From: Actinernus sp. WN-2022
Lineage: Eukaryota > Cnidaria > Anthozoa > Actiniaria > Actinernidae
Assembly (NCBI GenBank): GCA_030867875.1
Contig: JAOWCC010001368.1
Location: forward strand, 6,448,965-6,512,964
Reading direction: 5' to 3'
Length of the DNA stretch: 64,000 nucleotides
Part shown: piece after piece, positions 52,901 to 63,445 of the stretch
How positions within the stretch are numbered: position 1 is the stretch's first letter
Layout: every line of letters starts with the position of its first letter
Position numbers and translations under genes: made by a program
The notes under the pieces: model-generated
Database searches by the model: none
Told to the model about the DNA's origin: nothing
What the model saw: the letters and a program-made list of their open reading frames with translations, nothing else

Positions 52901-55900
52901 TTGATGAGCTGGTCAGACAAATCTACTCCACCCATGTATTTCTGATAACCAGCATGGGCAGGTGGACATGGTACATCTAGATCTGTTCACCATTTCTGGT
53001 TCGGCGCTGTGTAGTAGGGAGACTGCCATCCTCATTCTTAGGAGGGTGGATATTTGACAGAAGGTATACTGATCTTTTGTCAAACCAACTCAATAGCCAG
53101 GAGTTGCCCATTCATTCGCCATTGGTAGTGCCCCCGCTCCAAATGCCTTTCTTGTCGTTTGGATATCACTATATCTTTTGGAAATCCCTTTCTGTTTGCC
53201 TTGACTGTTCCACAACAATGTATATTGGAGGCCATCAGTTGATTGAACAAGTGGGGATCACAGTAAAAATTGTCCATATACAAATGGTGGTTCAATCCCC
53301 CCAGATCAACAGTCAAATCCTTGACAACACGTCGAGCCAAATGCTTTTCTGCATTTTCACCTTCTTTTTAAAGATAAACTTGGAACTTATAGATATATCC
53401 AGTAACCGATTCGGATAGGACCCAGAGTTTGATACCCCATTTGGTTGTTTTGTTCTTTATGTATTGTTTGTATTATAGCCTTCCTTTGTGAGGAACCATT
53501 GTTTCATCAATAGCAATTTCCCGTGATAGGTTGTACTCTCGTGCGATGTTGTTAGATATAATGTTAAGGAATTCTCTTACTCTGTAAATTTTGTCATACC
53601 CTTCATTACCTCGAGGAACAGCAGTTGCATTGTCTGTGAGGTGAAATACCTCATCAGTTGTAAAAACCGTGTACGTGGCATATTACAGAACTAATACTCT
53701 TTTGATGGAGTAAAACATCTTCCCTCCAGTACATTTTTAGCCTCGGTAATTTGACAATACCCATCAAAATAAGTATACCAATGAATGCCTCCATTTCCTC
53801 TCTTGTCACTGGTTGCCATGGTCCTTTGTGTTTATTTGGTTCTGATCATGCAATCATGTGATCATGATACTTGTTGGTTTCTCTAACCATTAGGTCCCAT
53901 AGGTTTTCAGTAAACATCAAATCAAAACAAACTTTATCAGTTTCTTGCTGCTGATGAACAAACCTTCTAGTAGGTCCTGCAGTATCATGATCAAAATCTG
54001 GAACTCTAGTATGCATACTATCGTCCTGTGACCACCGAAGTTCTGGGTCTGCATTGACTTGTTGTTGTCTCCCTCCACGGGCTGCTCTTCCTCCACGGGC
54101 TGCTCTTCCTCCACGGACTGCTCTTCCTCCACGGACTGCTCTTCCTCCACGGCCTCCACGCCTTCCTGCACGAGCTCGCCTTACTCCAAGTGCCCCTCTT
54201 GCTCGCCTAGCTCCTCTCGCTCCACCTCGTGCTTGTTGAGCAGCTTCAGCTTCATTGTCATTATCTAAAGATCATCGAACACACAATAGTTGCAGTGAAT
54301 AAAAAAAATTGGCTTCGAAAATACGATTTGAATACTATAAAGTAAAGGGGAATGCAAAGAAACATGTATTCTTACCAGATTCATCGGATTGGGAAGGCAA
54401 ATCTGCCTCAGTGAAGCTCAAGTCGTCATTTAGATCACTATCTGAGTCACCCCACTTTCGTTTGACAAATCTTGCTCGCTTTCATCATCTAAATCGCTCT
54501 CTTCGTCGTCGTAAAGTACTCTTTGAAGAACCTCTGCAACAGAGAAGTACCTCGCGGCCATTTTTAAAGGGACATCGTAAAAGAAACTTCAGAATTTTGA
54601 AAGATAACCGATAATTTCAGCAGTTACTAAAACACGAAGTGAAGCCTTGAAATCGCAAAATCCAAGATGGTTGCTGCTCCTGTATGTTTTTACTAGAGGG
54701 GGGGGGGGGTCATTATAATGCTACAAAATATTCATATTTCAGAACCACGTGTCATATCGTACATATATGTACGACTGGTCCCTAAAGGGTTAGACATTGT
54801 TTGTCATATATGTTGAACACCTTATTGACTGATGCTGCTACTGTACTAAGGTCATCCACGTAAAAAATATGAATCAGCTCTTTGGGCGTCATCCCTAGCA
54901 TACTCTTTGACTTGTTGCTTGATCGTAGCATTCAGTAGAAATGGGCTTGATGTTAACCCGAATCCAATTTAACAAAATCTGTAAGCGAGTTCCTTAGGAT
55001 TATCCTTCATTAGGTCACCGATCCAAATGAATCGCAGCGCATCCCTGTTGGCGGGAGAGAGAGAGACCATGAGAAAAGCCTTTTCAATGGCTGCTATAAG
55101 TGCAATCTTGTTAAGACGGTATTTTATGAGTACATACACGATGTTGGGTAATAGACAAGGTCCCGTATAGCGACAGTCATTCAGTTAGAGGGAGTCACTG
55201 GTAACTTAGTTGAGGCATCATATATAGCTAGACTACCCTTATATTGGTTGTGCCCTAGTTCCATCGGATGCCGACAGGATGTTGTGGCATGTATCTGCGA
55301 GTGTCTTCGGTTATATTATGTATTAATACTATGCAGACTAGAAATGTCTTTTTTTCACAGTGGGATTACACCTCTGGACAAAATATATATTCAGTTTGTG
55401 ATGTTGCTGCTACAACAAGAGAACCAACAAACTGGTTAAGAACAGACTACATTGATACCAAAGATGCTAAACGAGTGGACATCAAGATTGTGTATACAAT
55501 GAGAAAGTGTCAATCTAGTTATATCTATTGTAAAGAAAACTTTAAGCTTTACGTGTATCATGCAACTTCTACAGAACAACCATCAGATCCTGTAGAGGGA
55601 AGATTTCAGATCATTGCCACAGCTAATCCAACAAAGGTGCCAGATTATAGACCCGATGGAGATAAGGACTACAACACCATGAAAGTAGCTTTTGCACCAA
55701 AGAAACAAGGAATGTATTTGGCCTCCTATGACCAAGGGGCTTGTCTAACTCTTGTCAACATTCATGTAACCTTTAACTATTGCCCTACTCGAGGAGGAGT
55801 GTTGGTGAGTTTTGTCAGAACAGTATCATCTTTTGATGACTCCAACCAAAGTTATGTGGAAGGAACATGTGTCAGTCAATACTCGGAGAATATCACAGCG

Positions 55901-58900
55901 CTGACGGCAGTGTGCACGAGTCAGGGGAACTGGAGCTTGAGCTCAGAGGTGAAATGTCTGTGTAAACCAGGATATGAATACATCATGGATGAGAATGATT
56001 GTAAAGGTATGTCTGTTTTACATGTATGTCTGTATAAACCACGATATGAATACATGGCTGCATGAGGATTGTAAAGTATGCAAGTCTGTTTTAGAACTTG
56101 CATACATGTACGTGTACTAATATAAATTATTAATTATAATACAGACTGTGGTTCAGGTTGAGCGTTTAACAGTCACTTTGTGTTCATTGCAATGGTTGAT
56201 AGATAACATTTCTAGACATGCATTTTCATTTTACTGCACTTTGTGTTGCTTTCATTCAATCTGTCATTAAAGTGAATATAAGCCCAAATTAGTTATACTT
56301 GATATCGATTGTACATGAAGTGAATAGTCCAACGGTAGAATATTTCTTGATTTGGGTGTTACATCTACAAGATATAAAGGTTTATATTTGCAATATGCTA
56401 ATGATGTAATAATTCATGAAGCAAAAACAAAGGAAATCAATGATCGCTAAGTGATCTTAAATCTGCTAGAGATTTTCTCGGCCAAAATAGGTCGTATCGC
56501 CAAAATAACTGAAAACATGACTCTGTACATCTAGCTAGACATTTGATAAGTCAGATACAGAATGAGTGGCCGTGCTTTATGGGATTCACAAACTCCAATA
56601 AAGCACGGACACAAATTATCTATCTATTACTTAAAACTGACTGACGATGAACTTAATCTAATATGAAGTGGGAGTTAATTCCACAGTCTTGGTACAGCAA
56701 CTGAAAAGGTCTATCTCCGTAACTCTTCGTAACTCTTTAGATTGTAGTTCAAGTTAAATACTTATAAATTATGATTTAGTTTTTTTACAAGAACTGTTAA
56801 GGAGTGGAACATGTTGCCTAATTATCTTCTAGAAAAGCCCACAGTTAGTGAATTCAAGTTCGCACTAATGTTCAATATTTCAGCTATGACTGCTCAATTT
56901 ATTATCTGTTTTCATCTTTCGTTATTAGTGAATCATGTAGTATTTAGTTTTTGTATTTTCTATATTCGCTAGATTGCATGCATGCAAGCAGTATAACTTT
57001 CAAAAGACACATAGAGGATTACCTTGGATCATGCCAGTAACAATTAAGTGATGTAACGTTTTTAAAAACTGATGTGATAATAATTTCTTAATTAACTTTT
57101 TCACAATGTAGGAAAGAAAAGACAACTGGGTTCCCTGCAGTAAAATGCCATACCTTTACCATTAGGAAATTGATATAAATTGTTTTCGAGCATACGAACA
57201 TGCACAACAAGACGTGCTGCGCAGTTCTGCACAAGTTGCAATTTCTGAATAAGATATTATTTTGGGCAGGCATTAACCGCCTAGAACGTGATACGTTTTG
57301 TTTACGATGTCTTCATTTTCGGGTCTTTCTTTTGGTCACCCTGGTGGAACCAATTGTGATCATATAAACTCTGATTATTTACTCGAAACTTAAATTTTGT
57401 AACTTCCAAGAAATAAATCTGCCGTTATGGGTACAATTTTTTTTCATGGTAAAACCATCCCATTAAAATATTTTGTTTACCATCGCTCTCTGGCTCATGA
57501 TGATGTGTTGGTCGGTCGGTCAAAAAAAAACGTTAGGAGATCTGGAACCAATTCAGCTCGTGGAAAAATTTCATGTATTCCTCAACTACTTTTTCCTCTA
57601 CTAGTTGTGGATTGACAATTTGCATGATAAAGGAAAGAAACTAATCCATAGTGAGCTCGCAAAAGAGGTGTATTTTTTTTTAATATTCAATCCATCGCGC
57701 AGAATTCTATTGTCCTCGGCGACATGTACTTACGGCCGAGAGGTTAAAGTGAGGCCGGAATAATTATAGCATTGCTAATTATTCTGCGGGAAAGCGATTG
57801 TGATTGGCTTTTGACAAATCGGTTTGGGAATACTCTACTCCCACATCACATGAAACACATGTCAATCAATGTCAACTGCTCGCTTCATGGGAATAGTGGA
57901 CTCCCAAAGCTCGTTAAAGAAGGTCATCACACTAACTAACGTTGTTATTACCGCCCTAAAGTTCAAAAGCAAAGCCTTTCGTCTGTTCGATCTTGTTATT
58001 TCCTTGGTGGGCCAATTACACAGATACAGACTTAAAACTTATCAATTCGAAGTTTAAGATACCTTGTCTTTGTAAAAGTTTTGGGTTAAAACCATGATTC
58101 GAATCGCCGCTTAGTTTTCTCTGAGAAATTAAAGAATCGTGTTGGTTTACTTTTTTTCCTATGAATCGTATAAAACGAAGAAAGTTATAACTTTGAGATC
58201 GCCGGTGCGATGTTTTTAGCTTTTAAATACTTCTAGAGCACGTACGAACATGAGCAATGTCTTAATTTGAAGCTTCAATTATTCTGAATACAACGTTATG
58301 ATTTTCTTTTGACGCGCTAAGTTTATAGTTTTTTATTTAATGCTCTCTAAGATTTGTTTTGTCGCGTTTGCCTTTACTCAGCTTTAGACTGAATGGACTT
58401 TGCCGCCAACTCCGCCGGGGAGACTTTTTTAGCGTTTAAGTACTTGTAGAGCACGTACGAACATGAGCAATGTCTTAATTTGAAGCTTGAATTATTCTGA
58501 ATACAACGTTATAATTTTCTTTTGACGCGCTAAGTCTATAGTTTTTATTTAATGCTCACTAAGATTTGTTTTGTCGCGGTTGCCTTTACTCAGCTTCAGT
58601 TTGAAAGTACTTTGCCGCCAACTGGGCTGGGCGATTTTTTTAGCTTTTAAATACTTCTAGAGTACGTACGAACATGAGTTACGTCTCATTTTGGAGCTTG
58701 AACTAATTTAAACGTAAGTTCAAGATTTGCTCATGACGCGCAAGTGTTATTTTAACAATAATTTTGAGCTTTGGTTCTGTGTCAATTTCAATGGCTAATC
58801 ATGCGGCGGGTGTGCTATTGTTCGTGAAGGAGGAGCTAGAGAGCCCAAGAGAAGTCCCGCGGGAATATTCAAACTTCAAAACAGGAGGCGAATTCGAGGT

Positions 58901-61900
58901 TTTAAGACATGCCTTGGAAATATTGATTTCGATAATACTAATACTGGTCAGATTACTATGAAAACACGGCTGGTAGTAAGTAACATACTAAACTAACTTT
59001 TCCAGGTGGTACCTAAGTAGAACATACGATTGTTAGCGAGAAAATTGGCCTCAAAGTAAGCTAAAGTGAATATTCCACTGTAGAAACAGTTAAAAAAAAC
59101 AAAATTCATGGTCAAACCGATAATGCTTATACTCACTCAAATAAGTTGAAATTGGGTGGAAATTGTTCATTGATATCTCTTCTTCAAAAGCCAGGTGGTA
59201 CCTAAGCTCTAGCAAATTTCATTTAACCATAAATAAGCAAAACTTCTAGTTCACTTAAGCCTTTTAGTCCAATTCCTCTATTATTTGCATCGTTATTCAT
59301 TGTGTAGGCTTTGAATTTAGCGCTCCTGCATCTAATAAAATGCCCGGATGTGTCGCGCCATTCTGCGCGATGCTCTTTTTTAATACTTTTTGTTCCACCA
59401 AAAAAAATGGGTCGGTCCGGCGATCAGGTAAACGAAACATTTTATGGGGATGGCCTAATAGTTGTTGTAAACTACTGTTTAAATTGCCACTACTGTATTA
59501 ACATGATAGATATGGATGGTCCTCAGAAGGGCTATTGGGATTCTACAAATAATCTGTCCACGAGTTCACCATTGGTGACTATGATGGATATGGATGGTCC
59601 CCAGCAGGGCTATTGGGATTCTACAATAATCTATCCACAAGTTCACCATTGGTGACTATGATGGATATGGATGATCCCAGCAGGGCTATTGGGATTCTAC
59701 AATAATCTGTCCACGAGTTCACCATTGGTGACTATGATGGATATGGATGGTATCCAGCAGGGCTATTGGGATTCTACAATAATCTATCCACGAGTTCACC
59801 ATTGGTGACTATGATGGATATGGATGGTCCCCAGCAGGGCTATTGGGATTCTACAATAATCTGTCCACAAGTTCACCATTGGTGACTATGATGGATATGG
59901 ATGGTCCCCAGCAGGGCTATTGGGATTCTACAATAATCCATCCACAAGTTCACCATTGGTGACTATGATGGATATGGTTGGTCCCCAGCAGGGCTATTGG
60001 GATTCTACAATAATCTATCCACAAGTTCACCATTGGTGACTATGATGGATATGGATGGTCCCCAGCAGGGCTATTGGGATTCTACAATAATCCATCCACA
60101 AGTTCACCATTGGTGACTATGATGGATATGGATGGTCCTCAGCAGGGCTATTGGGATTCTATAATAATCCATCCACGAGTTCACCATTGGTGACTATGAT
60201 GGATATGGATGGTCCTCAGCAGGGCTATTGGGATTCTATAATAATCCATCCACGAGTTCACCATTGGTGACTATGATGGATATGGATGGTATCCAGCAGG
60301 GCTATTGGGATTCTACAGTAATCTATCCACGAGTTCACCATTGGTGACTATGATGGATATGGATGGACCCCCAGCAGGGCTATTGGGATTCTACAATAAT
60401 CTATCCACAAGTTCACCATTGGTGACTATGATGGATATGGATGGTCCTCAGCAGGGCTATTGGGATTCTATAATAATCCATCCACGAGTTCACCATTGGT
60501 GACTATGATGGATATGGATGGTCCTCAGCAGGGCTATTGGGATTCTATAATAATCCATCCACGAGTTCACCATTGGTAACTATGATGGATATGGATGGTC
60601 CTCAGCAGGGCTATTGGGATTCTATAATAATCCATCCACGAGTTCACCATTGGTGACTATGATGGATATGGATGGTCTCCAGCAGGGTTATTGGGATTCT
60701 ATAATAATATATCCACGAGTTCACCATTGGTGACTATGATGGATATGGATGGTCCCCAGCAGGGCTATTGGGATTCTACAAATAATCTGTCCACGAGTTT
60801 ACCATTGGTGACTATGATGGATATGGATGGTTCTCAGAAGGGTTATTGGGATTCTACAATAATCTATCCTCAAGTTCACCATTGGTGCCTATGTTTTTAT
60901 CATATGACCGCTCAGAATACCAAGACAATGGTCCAAACTAGAAGAACAAAAGAATCAACGCATTGGATTTTGGTAGTTGCGGACTTGATAGACAGTGCAA
61001 ACCACCTATTCTAGAGTACGTTGTACTGCTTTATACTTCAATCACTTTAAAAGAAATTCACCATTTTTTTGCAGGATGCAAACACGACAAATACAAAACT
61101 TTAAAAAGTAACACATTATGCCAGCCATGTCCCAACAAGTCACGACCAAACACCAAGCGAACAAAGTGTTATTGCAGTGAAGATTATTATCGCCTGCCAC
61201 AAGACTCCAGTAGTGTTCCCTGTAGAGGTAGGTACATGTACAATGCACTGTACATTATACTAGTAAGATTATTATCACCTGTCACAATACTCCAGTAGTA
61301 TTCACTGTAGAGATAGGTACATGTACAATGTACTGTACATTATACTAGTAAGATTATTATCACCTGTCACAAGACTCCAGTAGTATTCACTGTAGAGATA
61401 GGTACATGTACAATGTACTGTACATTATACTAGTAAGATTATTATCACCTGTCACAATACTCCAGTAGTATTCACTGTAGAGATAGGTACATGTACAATG
61501 TACTGTACATTATACTAGTAAGATTATTATCACCTGTCACAAGACTGCAATGCAATGATTTGTATGGTATATCATGAAATAGTCCATGACTGCCTTTAGG
61601 CAAGTTATGTGATTACAAAGAAAAATCACTCAGTGGGACATTCATAGCCAGCAAATACAGCTGTCTCGCATCGGGAGCCACAATCAAAAGGCGTTCCCCG
61701 AGAGAGACGTCTGCGATTTGAGGCCAAAAATTCCATACTGATGACGTTCCGCGGCCAGGATCTTGTCGCGTTGTTTGATTGGCTAGTATATTGGCAATTA
61801 GATATATTAGCCAATCAAATAACGCGACAAGATCCTGGCCGCGGAACGTCGTCATTATGGAATTTTTGGTCTCAAATCGCAGACGTCTCTCTCGGGGAAC

Positions 61901-62423
61901 GCATTTTAATTGTCGCTCCCGATGCGAGACGGCTGTATTCGCAGGCTAGGATATTCATGGTCTACTACAAAAAGCATTTCATACCGGTAACTATTTTATC
62001 CCATGCCCATGAAAGTTACTAAACATTTGTATGGAAAATTAATGAGATGTCTTAATTACTGACATAATAATTAATTATTCACAGCATTACCCGATGGACC
62101 AGCATTTGCTAATGCCACAGCATGGAATATGTCCACAATAATCCTTAACTGGATCCCTTCAGGAGCAAGTAACTACAACATTACCTTTACAATAGACTGC
62201 TTTATATGCACCGATCCAGAGGACAAGAAATGTGTTGTACAGTGTGGTAATGAAGTAACATTCTCACCTGGGAAGAGCAACATTAAAGTGACCAATGCGT
62301 CAGTATCTGGACTTGTTCCTGGGACCAGTTACATGTTCAAGGTTTACTCTGTTATTGATGTAAATGCCGCAGCAGTTGTAGACAAGTGGAAACATGTCAA
62401 AGCCTTTGCTACAACAGAAAAAG
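46873..62423 (+). CDS. Eph-like receptor tyrosine kinase, ectodomain exons (partial)
   Basis: Four exons (46873-46943, 55361-56006, 61075-61227, 62085-62423) join in frame with GT-AG borders. They encode, in order, the Eph ligand-binding domain (ETLLNGPLRGW-like start, YSVCDV, NWLRTDYID, KENFKLYVYHA, GMYLASYDQGACLTL, NYCP), a Cys-rich sushi/EGF-like region (CLCKPGYEYI, LCQPCPNKS, CYCSEDYY) and the first fibronectin type III domain (TIILNW, VTNASVSGLVPGTSYMFKVY). Eph receptors bind ephrins on neighbouring cells and signal through a cytoplasmic kinase. The signal-peptide exon upstream and the second FN3, membrane and kinase parts downstream are not visible here. Introns are large (8.4 and 5.1 kb) and repeat-rich. 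Confidence 0.85.
47155..47252. repeat. Direct repeat, copy 1 of a pair
   Basis: GCCAGAGAGGTCCTGATCCT ... GGGGCAAAGGGTGACCTGTA ... GCACTTCATCCCCAC matches 48697-48825, where the first part is duplicated again. Confidence 0.75.
47637..48245. mobile_element. TIR element, family M4 copy 1
   Basis: ATACCCTGGGTGCCAGAGGT ... GAGAAGGCTGGGAGAACCTC (47637-47725) is inverted at 48160-48245. Related ends occur at 63202-63312. Confidence 0.7.
48650..50060. repeat. Long minisatellite, 45-bp unit x more than 20
   Basis: The core (about 49020-50000) repeats GGCTGCTGAGAGGTTGTAAT then CCTCTCTAAGGGGTTGTAAT. The flanks are diverged units. It includes the second copy of the 47155-47252 repeat at 48697-48825. 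Lies in an Eph intron. Confidence 0.9.
50061..50909. other. Intronic DNA, nothing recognised
   Basis: No gene, repeat array or transposon end seen. Confidence 0.4.
50910..51212. mobile_element. Mutator-type MITE, family M1 copy 3
   Basis: Same ends as 10342-10688 and a perfect 9-bp duplication TTGGTGTGG (50901-50909, 51213-51221). It has a small internal deletion compared with copy 1. Confidence 0.9.
51477..51877 (-). pseudogene. BEL/Pao retrotransposon pol fragment, 3' half
   Basis: The minus strand reads VPGICWNSEEDCFVLRL and TKRSILKVVARIFDLLGVIS then FQELCRD, the region between RT and RNase H that typifies BEL/Pao elements. Further upstream sequence with RVMKEGGFNLRKLR is in another frame. 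The other half lies at 54794-55200, beyond the piggyBac. Confidence 0.75.
51882..54789 (-). mobile_element. piggyBac-type DNA transposon, 2.9 kb, TTAG target
   Basis: Ends CCCTTTAGGGACC and the inverse GGTCCCTAAAGGG, flanked by TTAG on both sides (51878-51881, 54790-54793). The C-run start, the 4-bp duplication and the internal transposase identify piggyBac; the family normally uses TTAA. It splits a BEL/Pao relic inside an Eph intron. Confidence 0.88.
52588..54561 (-). pseudogene. piggyBac transposase, decayed
   Basis: Starts at 54561 (MAARYFSVAEVLQRVL) with an acidic N-terminal region, then an RGG-rich stretch (54080-54160). All three catalytic Asp contexts are seen: IDETMVPHKGR (about 53510), YMDNFYCDPHLFN (about 53270) and YMGGVDLSDQLI (about 52930). 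A C-terminal Cys-rich domain follows (CVVCAKV, CKTCDNTPLC) and ends at 52588. Frameshifts, an in-frame stop right after HKGR-L and others make it inactive. A GTAAGA donor and TTTAG acceptor near 54374 and 54266 suggest one intron. It would have moved itself by cut-and-paste at TTAA-like sites. Confidence 0.85.
54794..55200 (-). pseudogene. BEL/Pao reverse transcriptase fragment, 5' half
   Basis: The minus strand includes the RT catalytic YVDDL at about 54852-54866, preceded by SMLGMTPKELIHIF, then further decayed RT sequence. Multiple stops. It is separated from its 3' half by the piggyBac insertion. Confidence 0.7.
55361..56006 (+). CDS. Eph-like exon: ligand-binding domain and Cys-rich start
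   Basis: Acceptor TTTTTTTCACAG, donor GTATGT after TGTAAAG. Phase 0 in, phase 1 out, 215 codons. The conserved Eph cysteines (SVCDV, KCQSSYIYCKENF, GACLTL, NYCP) are present. It ends in a sushi/EGF-like segment. Its last ~50 bases and donor are duplicated just downstream. Confidence 0.88.
55954..56095. repeat. Duplicated exon end of the Eph-like ligand-binding exon
   Basis: TGTCTGTGTAAACCAGGATA ... GATTGTAAAGGTATG (55954-56025) is followed by a diverged copy (TGTCTGTATAAACCACGATA ... GATTGTAAAGTATG). The copy has lost the donor G, so only the first junction looks usable. Confidence 0.85.
56779..56900 (+). pseudogene. Small LINE C-terminal relic
   Basis: Encodes FFTRTVKEWNMLPNYLL and KPTVSEFKFAL, resembling the extreme C-terminus of LINE ORF2 proteins. 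No other part is present. Confidence 0.5.
56901..58208. other. Intronic DNA, nothing recognised
   Basis: AT-rich Eph intron sequence without visible gene or repeat. Confidence 0.4.
58209..58760. repeat. Tandem repeat of about 220 bp x 2.5
   Basis: Units share TAGCTTTTAAATACTTCTAG, GTACGAACATGAG, TTTTGACGCGCTAAG, AAGATTTGTTTTGTCGCG and CTTTGCCGCCAACT. The third unit diverges and fades. Non-coding. Confidence 0.8.
59500..60890. repeat. Minisatellite, 77-bp unit x about 18
   Basis: Unit contains GTTCACCATTGGTGACTATG, ATGGATATGGATGGTC and CAGCAGGGCTATTGGGATTC. Variants (CCC/CCT, CAAG/CGAG) are shared by neighbouring units. Lies in the Eph intron before the Cys-rich exon. Confidence 0.95.
61075..61227 (+). 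CDS. Eph-like exon: Cys-rich region
   Basis: Acceptor TTTTTTTGCAG, donor GTAGGT after AGAG. Phase 1 both sides, 51 codons. Six Cys (KCKHDKY-like start, CQPCPNKS, CYCSEDYY, PC) match the Cys-rich region of Eph receptors. Its 3' end and donor region are tandemly repeated into the intron. Confidence 0.85.
61182..61548. repeat. Tandem repeat of an Eph exon end and donor region, 85 bp x 4
   Basis: The exon end (GATTATTATC ... CTGTAGAG|GTAGGTACATG) is followed by three full copies and a partial one. In the copies the junction reads GAGATAGGTACATG, so the GT at the authentic donor position is changed to AT. Confidence 0.9.
61645..61948. mobile_element. Mutator-type palindromic MITE
   Basis: 304 bp; arms of about 145 bp (CCCCGAGAGAGACGTCTGCG, GTTCCGCGGCCAGGATCTTG). 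Flanked by GGACATTCA / GGATATTCA (61636-61644, 61949-61957), a 9-bp duplication with one mismatch. The terminus TAGCC(T)G-AAT-CAG-CGTCTC resembles the element at 6633-7521. Confidence 0.85.
62085..62423 (+). CDS. Eph-like exon: first FN3 domain
   Basis: Acceptor TTATTCACAG, donor GTAGGA after GAAAAAG. Phase 1 both sides, 113 codons: one whole FN3 domain on one exon. It includes the Cys-containing loop typical of the first Eph FN3 (CFICTDPEDKKCVVQC) and several N-glycosylation sequons (NATA, NMST, NITF, NASV). Confidence 0.88.
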
Positions 62424-62484
62424 GTAGGATAACACTCTTGTTAATGACGTAATATATATATGTACGGCAGTACTGGGTCCGGGT

Positions 62485-63085
62485 TTGAACGTTTAGGAGC
62501 TCATTAGCCGGAGCGTCCATCTCCCATACTGCGTCTATGATGCAGCGTCCATCTCCCATACTGCGTCTATGATGCAGCGTCCATCTCCCATACTACGTCT
62601 ATGATGCAGCGATCATCTCCCATACTGCGTCTATGATGCAGCGACCATCTCCCATACTACGTCTATGATGTAGCGTCCATCTCCCATACTACGTCTATGA
62701 TGCAGCGACCATCTCCCATACTACGTCTATGATGCAGCGATCATCTCCCATACTGCGTCTATGATGCAGCGACCATCTCCCATACAACGTCTATGATGCA
62801 GCGATCATCTCCCATACTGCGTCTATGATGCAGCGTCCATCTCCCATACTACGTCTATGATGCAGCGTCCATCTTCCATACTACGTCTATGATGCAGCGT
62901 CCATCTCCCATACTGCGTCTATGATGCAGCGATCATCTCCCATACTGCGTCTATGATGCAGCGACCATCTCCCATACTACGTCTATGATGCAGCGTCCAT
63001 CTTCCATACTACGTCTATGATGCAGCGATCATCTCCCATACTACGTCTATGATGCAGCGTCCATCTCCCATACTGCGTCTATGAT
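62485..63085. repeat. Minisatellite, 32-bp unit x about 18, abutting a MITE end
   Basis: Unit GTCCATCTCCCATACTACGT then CTATGATGCAGC. The last unit merges directly into the inverted end of the MITE at 63083 (GATGCAGCGTTTTTACAG). Confidence 0.92.
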
Positions 63086-63445
63086 GCAGCGTTTTTACAG
63101 ACCGGGTTATTTTTAGAATATGTTTACCGCGAGTTTGGTTACGCTAGGTAACCACAAGTGTTTGCGTAATTTTAATTCAAATGATTAATGATATTGCAGC
63201 GTACCCTGGATGCTGGAGGTTCTACTGCCCAGTCTCTGCCTTGTCGCTGTTCGCTCCTTCGCGCCTAAACTTTGGCTTAGAGAGGACAGTAGAACCTCTG
63301 GCATCCAGGGTAGTTGCAGCCATGTTGCATGTTGGTTGACCAAACAAGAGAAGCTAACGAGGCATCTTTTGTTGACAACATTCCGCGATGGAAGTGAACG
63401 AGACGTGAAATCTAAAAATAACCCGGTCTGTAAAAACACTGCATC
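63083..63445. mobile_element. MITE family M3, copy 2, with a nested MITE
   Basis: GATGCAGCGTTTTTACAGAC and its inverse (GTCTGTAAAAACACTGCATC), inner TTATTTTTAGA as in copy 1 at 24915. Both copies hold GCAGCCATGTTG and a GAGGCATCTTTTGTT-like interior. Confidence 0.8.
63202..63312. mobile_element. MITE family M4 copy 2, nested in M3
   Basis: TACCCTGGATGC ... GAGGTTCTACTGCC and the inverse ... GCATCCAGGGTA, with TTGCAGC repeated just outside both ends (63194-63200, 63314-63320). The related element is 47637-48245. Confidence 0.7.

Noticed and set aside
54054..54268. Ser/Pro/Arg-rich plus-strand proteins
   Set aside because: Antisense shadows of the RGG repeats in the piggyBac transposase.
59311..61014. 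Several plus-strand proteins with MDMDGPQQGYW repeats
   Set aside because: Frames across the 77-bp minisatellite in the Eph intron.
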